Origin: an uncultured Lachnospiraceae bacterium
GTDB lineage: Bacteria; Bacillota; Clostridia; Lachnospirales; Lachnospiraceae
Assembly: GCA_900542015.1 (NCBI GenBank)
Contig: UQLY01000002.1
Coordinates: forward strand, 186,001-250,000
Direction of reading: 5' to 3'
DNA length: 64,000 nucleotides
This document shows positions 57,980-64,000 of this stretch, piece after piece (within the stretch, counting starts at the first letter, position 1; each line of letters opens with the position of its first letter). Both the position numbers and the translations under genes were made by a program. Below the pieces are notes generated by a model, which ran no database searches, was not told where the DNA came from, and worked only from the letters and a program-made list of their open reading frames with translations.

Positions 57980-58034
57980 TCAAATTTTGTCATCTGCTTT
58001 TCAGGGCAGATGACACTTGTCAACGAAAGCAATG

Positions 58035-58062
58035 CAGCCGGCAATACTGCCGGCTGTTTTTT
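58035..58062 (+). terminator. Intrinsic terminator after HPr-like gene
   Basis: CAGCCGGCA (58035-58043) pairs with TGCCGGCTG (58048-58056) around ATAC, then TTTTTTATTT. A second hairpin, CATCTGC (57991-57997) with GCAGATG (58006-58012), lies upstream without a T-run. Confidence 0.9.
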
Positions 58063-58083
58063 ATTTATTTTCTACAAAATGGC

Positions 58084-58112
58084 TTGAAACATTTCAAATA
58101 CAATGTTAATAT
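58084..58112 (+). promoter_or_regulatory. Promoter of antisense RNA
   Basis: Plus strand TTGAAA (58084-58089), 17-bp spacer, TAATAT (58107-58112). Start of transcription about 58119, facing the toxin gene. Confidence 0.75.
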
Positions 58113-58118
58113 AAAGTT

Positions 58119-58222
58119 AAATAAGAAAGCACCCATTCCAAAGGTGGATGCTCCGGGTTTAGGTTAAAGAATGTCCTTATGGACACCGCCTATCCTGTTT
58201 GCAGACAGGATAGGCATTTTTA
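58119..58222 (+). ncRNA. Candidate type I antitoxin RNA, convergent with the toxin transcript
   Basis: From the predicted start near 58119 the RNA passes two hairpins, AGCACCCA/TGGATGCT (58128-58152) and TGTCC-TTAT-GGACA (58172-58185), and ends at a strong terminator: GCCTATCCTGT (58188-58198) pairs with ACAGGATAGGC (58205-58215), then ATTTTTATTT. It has no open frame with a ribosome binding site. It is antisense to the whole 3' UTR of the toxin mRNA and to the last codon of the toxin. The hairpin on the toxin strand, AGCATCC...GGGTGCT followed by TTCTTATTT, could end the toxin mRNA at about 58118. The layout matches TxpA/RatA and BsrG/SR4. Confidence 0.72.
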
Positions 58223-58336
58223 TTTCCGCTTGTTTCTCTTGTCGAGAAAGGCAAGTAGCGCAACCATCAAGCTGCCGAAAGACATTAGCAAAGCTAATAT
58301 CCCAATAAAAATCGAAACGATCTCAAAAGCTGTCAT
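58220..58336 (-). CDS. Holin-like type I toxin peptide, 38 residues
   Basis: The peptide starts MTAFEIVSIFIGILALLMSF and ends VALLAFLDKRNKRK: one membrane helix (about 4-32) and a short positively charged tail. This matches the 'putative holin-like toxin' family (Hol_Tox) and the TxpA/BsrG/Fst peptides that disturb the membrane. GGGAGG (58345-58350) precedes the ATG by 8 nt. A promoter is at 58426-58454, giving a 5' UTR of about 80 nt. That UTR contains CCTCCC (58386-58391 on the complement), which can pair with the ribosome binding site, so translation may be held back. The gene is too short for usual annotation limits. It lies between thiI and the HPr-like gene. Confidence 0.82.
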   Translation of the reverse strand: MTAFEIVSIFIGILALLMSFGSLMVALLAFLDKRNKRK

Positions 58337-58425
58337 CAGCGCCACCTCCCTTCTTATGTATTCCGGCAAGCCGGTATCATAACCCGGGAGGCTGCCACCC
58401 TGTCATGGGTACTCTCCATAAATAT

Positions 58426-58454
58426 ATTGTACCGTGAATCATCAAAGCGTGCAA
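58426..58454 (-). promoter_or_regulatory. Promoter of toxin mRNA
   Basis: Minus strand TTGCAC (58449-58454), 17-bp spacer, TACAAT (58426-58431). Transcript start about 58419. It is 28 bp after the thiI stop. Confidence 0.8.
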
Positions 58455-58482
58455 TATAAAACGCAAATTTGTTACCCGAATC

Positions 58483-59661
58483 TTATTCCACATCAATAAT
58501 CTCTCTCGTCGATAAAGCAGTTTCCACCATTTCGTCGATTTTATCAAATACGTTTTCCTCATGCGCCCGTATTACCTTCAGGTTCGGCTTTGTAACCGGA
58601 TGCTTTGCCACAAAAATAGTGCAGCAATCCTCAAAGGGCAGAATAGAAGTCTCATAGGTATCGATCTTTTCGGAAATATCAACAATATCCTGTTTGTCAA
58701 AGGCAATCAGCGGGCGGTACACCGGTATCGTGCATACCTCATTGGTCGCCATCAGCGCCTGCATGGTCTGGGAAGCGACCTGCCCGATGCTTTCTCCGGT
58801 CACAAGACCGAGGCAGCCGGATTCCTTTGCAATCATTTCCGCAATCCGCATCATATAGCGGCGCATAATAATTGTCAGTTCGTCGTGAGGGCATTTTTCG
58901 TAAATGTAAAGCTGGATATCCGTGAAATTAACGACATGAAGTTTCATGGGTCCCGAATAAGCCGCTACATATTTCGCAAGATCCACCACCTTTTGTTTTG
59001 CGCGTTCGCTTGTATACGGCGGCGCATGGAAATAAACCGCATCCAGAGTTACCCCGCGCTTACTGATCATATAACCGGCGACGGGAGAATCGATCCCGCC
59101 GGACAAAAGCAGCATCGCTTTTCCGCCCGTACCAACGGGCATACCGCCGGGACCCGGAATAATCTCGGAATAAATGTAAATCTTTTCCCGGATTTCCACG
59201 TTCAACTCGATCTGGGGATGATGCACATCCACCTGCATCTGCGGAAACGCATCCAGGATCACGCCGCCCAGATCCGCATTGATTTCCATGGAGGATTTGG
59301 GATAATTTTTCCTCGCCCTCCTGGCGCACACCTTAAAAGTCTTGTTTTTATCGGGATAGACGTTATCGATAAACTTCACGACGTCCTCCCCCAGCTTCTC
59401 AAAGCCTTCGTCCTCCACATAGACCACGGGGCAGATCCCGGAAATGCCGAAGACCTTTCCCAGCGCGCCCACGGTTTCATCAAAGTCAAACTCCGAAACC
59501 GCGTCTACATAGATTCTTCCCTGCGTCCTCCTGACCGTAAACGTTCCTTCGATTTTGTCCAGCGCAAACTCGATCTGTCTGACCAGAGCCTCTTCAAAAA
59601 GATATCTGTTTTTCCCTTTTACGCCGATTTCGGCGTATTTAATCAAAAATGCCGTAAACAT
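58483..59661 (-). CDS. thiI: tRNA uridine 4-sulfurtransferase ThiI
   Basis: 392 residues. An NFLD and THUMP domain (about 1-165) precede the PP-loop ATPase domain with LLLSGGIDSPVAGYMISKRG. A conserved FEDCCTIFVAKHPVTKP follows near residue 345, with two cysteines that can form the sulfur relay. The rhodanese domain of the E. coli enzyme is absent, as in Bacillus. It makes 4-thiouridine in tRNA with sulfur from a cysteine desulfurase. The NifS-like gene is 61 bp upstream, the arrangement found in Bacillus nifZ-thiI. Confidence 0.95.
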   Translation of the reverse strand: MFTAFLIKYAEIGVKGKNRYLFEEALVRQIEFALDKIEGTFTVRRTQGRIYVDAVSEFDFDETVGALGKVFGISGICPVVYVEDEGFEKLGEDVVKFIDNVYPDKNKTFKVCARRARKNYPKSSMEINADLGGVILDAFPQMQVDVHHPQIELNVEIREKIYIYSEIIPGPGGMPVGTGGKAMLLLSGGIDSPVAGYMISKRGVTLDAVYFHAPPYTSERAKQKVVDLAKYVAAYSGPMKLHVVNFTDIQLYIYEKCPHDELTIIMRRYMMRIAEMIAKESGCLGLVTGESIGQVASQTMQALMATNEVCTIPVYRPLIAFDKQDIVDISEKIDTYETSILPFEDCCTIFVAKHPVTKPNLKVIRAHEENVFDKIDEMVETALSTREIIDVE

Positions 59662-59722
59662 ATGCTACTCCTCTTTATTTCTGCCGTTGTTTCTTATCGT
59701 TATTTTCTCCCCGCCATGCCTT

Positions 59723-60877
59723 TTACCGCCTCGTATATCTGCGAAGCATCGGCGCAAGCTCATATAAGCATTGCAGCGTATAATCCAGTTCTTCTTTGGT
59801 CGTAAATACGCTGAAGCTGAAACGCAGCGTTGCGTCCATCAAACGTCTTTCTATGCCCATAGCTTCCAGGGTAGCGCTTACCGTGTGCTTGTGGGAAGAA
59901 CATGCGCTTCCCGCGGATACATAAACGCCCTTTTCTTCCAACGCATGTAAAAGCACCTCGCTTCGCACGCCGGCAATCGACGCGCTGACAATGTGAGGCG
60001 CGCCCGTCTCGTCCTGGGGACCGTTGATAAAGACATAATCCAAACGGCTCAGCCCTTTTATAAAATAGGATTTTAATTCATAAAGTCTTTGTGTATCCTC
60101 ATCCAGATTTTGATAAATCAGTTCCGCAGCCTTTCCAAGCCCTGCAACTCCCGGTACGTTTTCCGTGCCCGAACGGAAATTTCTCTGCTGCCCGCCTCCG
60201 AAAATAATCGGTTTGATCTTTACCTGCTCGTCAATATATAAAAATCCCACGCCCTTAGGTCCGTGAATCTTGTGACCGCTGACAGATACCATATCGACAT
60301 TCCATTTTTTCGGATAAAGCCTTAATTTTCCAAATCCCTGTACCGCATCCACATGAAACAGGGTATTGGGATTCATTTGTCTGATCAGAGCGCCTGCTTC
60401 CTCAATGGGCTGGATGGCTCCCACTTCATTGTTGACATACATGATCGATACCAAAACCGTATCCTTGCGGATCGCCCTTTTCAAATCCTCAAGCCGAATC
60501 CTTCCCATCCGGTCCACGGGCAGGTAAGTGACCTCAAATCCCTGCTCCTTCAAATATTCCATTGTCTGCAAGACAGCCGGATGTTCTATTTTGGTCGTAA
60601 TCAAATGCTTCCCCATACGGCGGTTTGCAAACGCCGCTCCTCTCAACGCCCAGTTATCGGATTCCGTTCCGCCGGAGGTAAAAAAGATTTCCTTTTCCTG
60701 CACCCTCATAAGACCGGCTATGGTTTTCCTGCTGTACTTAATATATTTCTCGGCTTCCACGCCCTTTAAGTGCATACTGGACGGATTGCCGTATTCTTCC
60801 GTCATAATATCTGCAACCAGACGACTGACCTCAGGGTAGGCTTTCGTCGTTGCAGAATTGTCCAAATATACTTCCAT
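59723..60877 (-). CDS. Cysteine desulfurase (NifS/NifZ family)
   Basis: 384 residues. YLDNSATTKAYPEV opens the PLP fold, the Schiff-base lysine is in SVSGHKIHGPKGVGFLY near residue 206, EHPAVL carries the cofactor-stacking histidine, and the catalytic cysteine is in YVSAGSACSSHKHT near residue 327. The enzyme releases sulfur from cysteine. It is paired with thiI, so it very likely serves tRNA thiolation (NifZ role) and perhaps thiamine or iron-sulfur synthesis. The 146-bp upstream gap has TTGACA (60965-60970 on the complement) but no -10 at a good distance. Confidence 0.94.
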   Translation of the reverse strand: MEVYLDNSATTKAYPEVSRLVADIMTEEYGNPSSMHLKGVEAEKYIKYSRKTIAGLMRVQEKEIFFTSGGTESDNWALRGAAFANRRMGKHLITTKIEHPAVLQTMEYLKEQGFEVTYLPVDRMGRIRLEDLKRAIRKDTVLVSIMYVNNEVGAIQPIEEAGALIRQMNPNTLFHVDAVQGFGKLRLYPKKWNVDMVSVSGHKIHGPKGVGFLYIDEQVKIKPIIFGGGQQRNFRSGTENVPGVAGLGKAAELIYQNLDEDTQRLYELKSYFIKGLSRLDYVFINGPQDETGAPHIVSASIAGVRSEVLLHALEEKGVYVSAGSACSSHKHTVSATLEAMGIERRLMDATLRFSFSVFTTKEELDYTLQCLYELAPMLRRYTRR

Positions 60878-61023
60878 AAATAACTCCCTTCATAGGTTTC
60901 CGATGCAAGATCATTCTAATTTTATCATATGAAAACGAGTGTCCCTCTGATACTGTCCTAGTTTTGTCAACTGATAAAATACGTCTCATTTTAGCATATT
61001 TTTAACACTCTCTGCATATATAT

Positions 61024-61764
61024 TCAGTTCTCCAGATGATACATCAGAATAGAAAGCAGCGCCATGCCCGCGGTCTCGGTACGCAAAATCCGTTTGCCCA
61101 GAGTAACCGCCTCAAAGCCCGCCTGCTCTGCAAGCGCCACCTCTTCCGGCGCAAAGCCGCCTTCCGGACCGATCAAAATCGCAACCCTCTGTCCGGGAGA
61201 AATACCTTCAATTAACTTTTTAGTGCGCTCCATTCCTTCCGCAAGCTCGTAGGGAAGCAGTTTTACCTCCATATCCTTCGCATAAGCCAATGCCTCCTGA
61301 TAGGTCATGACCTTCGGCACGTCGGGAATGATCCCGCGCTTACTCTGCTTCGCCGCCGCCTCGGAAATCGTCTGCCAGCGTTTTACTTTCGCCGCCGCCT
61401 TTTTTTCATCCAGTCTGACGACGCTGCGCGCCATGGCGACGGGAATCACCTGGCAGGCTCCCAGCTCCACCGCCTTCTGGATAATCAGTTCCATTTTGTC
61501 TCCCTTAGGCAGCCCCTGAAATAAATACACCCGGCAGGGCAGCTCTATGGCGTCCTCCTTGATAAAACGGAGTTCGCACTCTATCTCATCCTCTCCAAGG
61601 GAAACGATGCCGACACGGTATTCCTTTCCGTCCGTTCCGTTAGACAATGCTAATTCATCGCCGGGCTTCATCCGCAGCACATTTTTGATATGGTTGACGT
61701 CTCCGCCGCGGATTACCGCACGCTTCCCCTGAATTTGACCGGGTTCCACAAAAAACTGATACAT
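61024..61764 (-). CDS. rsmE: 16S rRNA m3U1498 methyltransferase
   Basis: 246 residues. The SPOUT-class knot motifs are LIGPEGGFAPEEVALAEQAGF and VTLGKRILRTETAGMALLSIL at the C-terminus, with an N-terminal PUA-like domain (about 1-70, RVGIVSLGEDEIECELRFIKED). It methylates U1498 of 16S rRNA. It is 13 bp downstream of prmA on the same strand, the usual prmA-rsmE order of Firmicutes. Confidence 0.96.
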   Translation of the reverse strand: MYQFFVEPGQIQGKRAVIRGGDVNHIKNVLRMKPGDELALSNGTDGKEYRVGIVSLGEDEIECELRFIKEDAIELPCRVYLFQGLPKGDKMELIIQKAVELGACQVIPVAMARSVVRLDEKKAAAKVKRWQTISEAAAKQSKRGIIPDVPKVMTYQEALAYAKDMEVKLLPYELAEGMERTKKLIEGISPGQRVAILIGPEGGFAPEEVALAEQAGFEAVTLGKRILRTETAGMALLSILMYHLEN

Positions 61765-61777
61765 CTCTCCGCTCCCT

Positions 61778-62857
61778 TTATGACAGGCGCGCCGTCACGC
61801 TGACCCATTCGTTTTGTCTGGCCACTTCCAGCACTTCCAACCCTTCAGCCTTTACCGCGTCCACAACGAGCTGTTCTTTTTCCGCGATAATGCCGGAGGT
61901 AATATAAATACCGCCTTTTTTTAAATGCCGCTTTACAACGGGAGTCAGAGGGAGCAACACTTCGGCAAGGATATTTGCCACGACAATATCATATCTGCCG
62001 TACCCTACCCGTTCCTGCACTCCCCGGTCGGTAATGATATTGCCGATCATCATTTCAAAAGCGTCCCCCGGCACGCCGTTCATTTCCATGTTTTCACGAA
62101 CCGCCTCTACCGCGCAGGGGTCCAAATCGGTTCCCACCGCCTCGCGGATGCCGTACATCAGGGAAACAATGGCGAGAATACCGCTCCCGGTCCCCACGTC
62201 CAGCAATACGGTATCCGGCGTAATATATTTTTTCAATTGTCTGATACACAGCTGCGTCGTCTCGTGCATACCGGTCCCGAAAGCCGTGCCCGGATCAATA
62301 TGCAGCACCTTCTTATCCGCGTCCTCCGGCTTTACCTCTTCCCAGGAAGGCGTGATCAGCAAGTCGTCGATATAGAACTGATGGAAAAACTCCTTCCAGT
62401 TGTTCATCCAATCCTTGTCCTCGGTTTCGGAAATCACGATGCTTCCCTCACCGATATCCATATACTGACGGATACCGTCCAGCTTTTCCCGAACCGCCTC
62501 CACCAGCGCATCCATATCCACAGGTTGTCCGCTGCTAACCATAAAATAGGAGTTGTCCGCCGCTTCACTCAAGCCGGGTCGAAGCGCTGTTTCTTTGGCG
62601 TTTCCGTCCTCCGTATCATCCTTATCGCCGCCGGCGTTTTCCTCATCCGGCACCTCCACGAAAAAGCTCAGATAAGCAATGCCGTCGTCCGCCGGTCCGT
62701 CCGGCAGAATATCCACAAACATCTGCTCTTTTTCCCATGCGGTCAAAGGTACGTGATCCTCGATCATCGCTCCTTCCAGACCGATATCGTATAAATCGGA
62801 GATTATGATATCCTCCGCTTCCGTCACCGTCTTAACGGTCAGTTTTTTCCACTTCAT
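61778..62857 (-). CDS. prmA: Ribosomal protein L11 methyltransferase
   Basis: 359 residues, longer than the usual 310. LLDVGTGSGILAIVSLMYG is the SAM-binding motif, GTDLDPCAVEAVRENM follows, and VANILAEVLLPLTP is the NxL-type catalytic core. WMNNWKEFFHQFYIDDLLITPSWE is the PrmA-specific N-terminal feature. About 35 residues rich in Asp, Glu and Gly (NAGGDKDDTEDGNAKE) are inserted near residues 75-105 in the L11-binding domain. rsmE follows 13 bp downstream, hisD ends 17 bp upstream. Confidence 0.95.
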   Translation of the reverse strand: MKWKKLTVKTVTEAEDIIISDLYDIGLEGAMIEDHVPLTAWEKEQMFVDILPDGPADDGIAYLSFFVEVPDEENAGGDKDDTEDGNAKETALRPGLSEAADNSYFMVSSGQPVDMDALVEAVREKLDGIRQYMDIGEGSIVISETEDKDWMNNWKEFFHQFYIDDLLITPSWEEVKPEDADKKVLHIDPGTAFGTGMHETTQLCIRQLKKYITPDTVLLDVGTGSGILAIVSLMYGIREAVGTDLDPCAVEAVRENMEMNGVPGDAFEMMIGNIITDRGVQERVGYGRYDIVVANILAEVLLPLTPVVKRHLKKGGIYITSGIIAEKEQLVVDAVKAEGLEVLEVARQNEWVSVTARLS

Positions 62858-62874
62858 ATTGTTCCCCCGCCGCT

Positions 62875-64000
62875 TTATTTTAACCGCAGAGCCACGGACA
62901 TCTCATGCGCCGCCAGCCCTTCCGTATGCGCCATGGTCATGCAGGTCTGCGAAAGATTTTGCAGCCCTTCTTTGGTAATATATTGCACGAAGGAGGTCTT
63001 TAAGAATGTACCTACCCATACGCCGTTGGAAAATCTGGCGTTTTTCATAGTCGGCAGCGTATGATTGGTACCGGAACAATAATCTCCCAGCGCAACCGGT
63101 GCATCCTCTCCGATAAAAAGAGAGCCGAACTGATAAAGCTTTTTGCTGTATTCCTTCGGGTCCTTCGTATGTACTTCCAGGTGCTCCGGCGCCGCGTCGT
63201 TGGCAATCTGCGCCATTTCCTCCATATCATCGGCAATGATAATGGTCCCGTTGTCTTCAAAGCTCTGCATCGCGGCTTCTCCTGTAGGCAGCTTCGCAGC
63301 AAGCTCCTCCATGGATCTTAAAATCTCGGGCACCTTACTTTCATCGGTGGTTACCAGGATGGATTTGGCAAAGGCATCGTGTTCGCTCTGCGCCAGCAAA
63401 TCAATGGCAATATATTCGGGATTCGCCGTTTCATCGGCTACGATCAGCACCTCGCTGGGTCCCGCCAGAGAATCGATTCCCACCGTGCCCATGACCTGAC
63501 GTTTCGCCTCCGTCACATAACGGTTGCCCGGTCCCGCAATCAGATCGACCTTTGCTATGGACTCCGTTCCGTAGGCCATCGCAGCTACCGCCTGCGCTCC
63601 GCCCACCGTATAGATTTCATCGGCTCCCGCAATATCCATTGCCACCAGAGTCGCCGGATGAATGGTTCCAAACTGCCGGTTAGCGGGAGAACATGCCGCC
63701 ACGCGCTTAACACCCGCGATCTTAGCCGGGATCGTCAGCATCAGCGCCGTACTCGGCAAAGGGAACCTGCCGCCCGGCACATAAAGCCCCGCCGCGTCTA
63801 CCGGAATCAGCCGGTGCCCCAGCTCTACGCCGGCAACAGGACTTTGCACCTCCAAAGGTTTAATACAGTCAAGCTGCGCTTTTGCATAAAAAGCAATCTG
63901 CTCCGCCGCTTTGCGAAAACTCTCAACGACCTTGTCGTCCACCTGTTCATATGCTTTATGAATATCTTCTTTTGTCACTCTGATTTCATGCAAATCCGCA
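62875..64000 (-). CDS. hisD: Histidinol dehydrogenase, N-terminus cut by window edge
   Basis: About 375 codons are present; the frame stays open to the right edge, so about 50-60 N-terminal residues lie beyond. The enzyme makes histidine from histidinol in two NAD steps. GLYVPGGRFPLPSTALM, GPGNRYVTEAKRQVMG, IDLLAQSEHDAFAKSIL and APEHLEVHTKDP with the catalytic Glu-His pair are seen, and zinc ligands include Gln/His in LAQSEHD. An internal TTG at 63993 is only an open codon. The other his genes are not visible and may lie upstream. Confidence 0.95.
   Translation of the reverse strand, partial: ADLHEIRVTKEDIHKAYEQVDDKVVESFRKAAEQIAFYAKAQLDCIKPLEVQSPVAGVELGHRLIPVDAAGLYVPGGRFPLPSTALMLTIPAKIAGVKRVAACSPANRQFGTIHPATLVAMDIAGADEIYTVGGAQAVAAMAYGTESIAKVDLIAGPGNRYVTEAKRQVMGTVGIDSLAGPSEVLIVADETANPEYIAIDLLAQSEHDAFAKSILVTTDESKVPEILRSMEELAAKLPTGEAAMQSFEDNGTIIIADDMEEMAQIANDAAPEHLEVHTKDPKEYSKKLYQFGSLFIGEDAPVALGDYCSGTNHTLPTMKNARFSNGVWVGTFLKTSFVQYITKEGLQNLSQTCMTMAHTEGLAAHEMSVALRLK

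Noticed and set aside
60878..61023. TTGACA upstream of the cysteine desulfurase as a promoter or IscR site
   Set aside because: No -10 lies at 16-18 bp and no IscR-type palindrome is evident.
1..64000. CRISPR arrays, insertion sequences, prophage genes or rRNA genes
   Set aside because: No regularly spaced repeats, transposase or integrase frames, phage structural genes or rRNA segments were seen.

Overview
The window looks like a chromosomal segment of a motile, Gram-positive, low-to-mid GC Clostridia, most likely a member of the Lachnospiraceae. Support comes from the gene set and gene order: cdaA-cdaR-glmM for c-di-AMP, an Mbl actin followed by two flagellar rod/hook genes (the Bacillus mbl-flhO-flhP order), comFC next to a YvyF-like zinc protein, ftsE-ftsX-M23-ctpA, a type III glutamine synthetase, and ireB-ruvX-DUF1292-fur-rnj-ylbF-mltG-trmR-U32, which matches the Bacillus yrzL-yrrK-yrzB-yrrLMNO neighbourhood. 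Almost every gene is on the minus strand. The plus-strand exceptions are a fucosyltransferase-like gene, a small HPr-like gene and a short antisense RNA.

Positions 1-18700 hold a surface polysaccharide locus: two membrane acyltransferases (one cut by the left edge), RmlD, an SDR and a Gfo/Idh/MocA oxidoreductase, a DUF2304/GT2 pair, more GT2 and GT4 glycosyltransferases, two large GT-C-like membrane enzymes (one fused to a GT2 domain), a DUF2142 membrane protein and a membrane-anchored SGNH hydrolase. leuA (18703-20382) lies directly upstream of this locus on the same strand. ptsH, glmM, cdaR, cdaA, two unknown membrane proteins, yvyF-like, comFC and recD2 follow up to 29213.

Positions 29277-32267 carry the rod-binding protein, two FlgG/FlgF family proteins and Mbl. 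uvrB-uvrA (32554-37406) sit behind a promoter that carries a LexA-type box. A PucR/CdaR-type regulator heads ftsE-ftsX-M23 peptidase-CtpA-GT14 (37491-43574). A second small operon (43785-45710) encodes an HPr-fold protein, a CPBP protease and a divergent WecG/TagA-like protein. An acyl-ACP thioesterase and CvfB, a tRNA-Gln(CTG), and glutamine synthetase III with an attenuator-like leader follow. From 50197 to 64000 lie RNA modification and decay genes (U32/TrhP-like, TrmR, RNase J, MtaB, ThiI, RsmE, PrmA), cysteine desulfurase and the truncated hisD.

The most interesting hidden item is at 58119-58454. A 38-codon holin-like toxin gene with its own promoter faces a convergent antisense RNA of about 100 nt with its own promoter and terminator, an architecture typical of type I toxin-antitoxin loci of the TxpA/BsrG/Fst kind. 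Other notable signals are a conditional-looking terminator ahead of glutamine synthetase, three HPr-fold proteins of which two lack the active histidine, short in-frame tandem repeats in three genes, a MltG-like protein without a catalytic domain, and a strong hairpin inside a coding region downstream of leuA. All calls come from reading sequence and recalled family knowledge; no database search was run.
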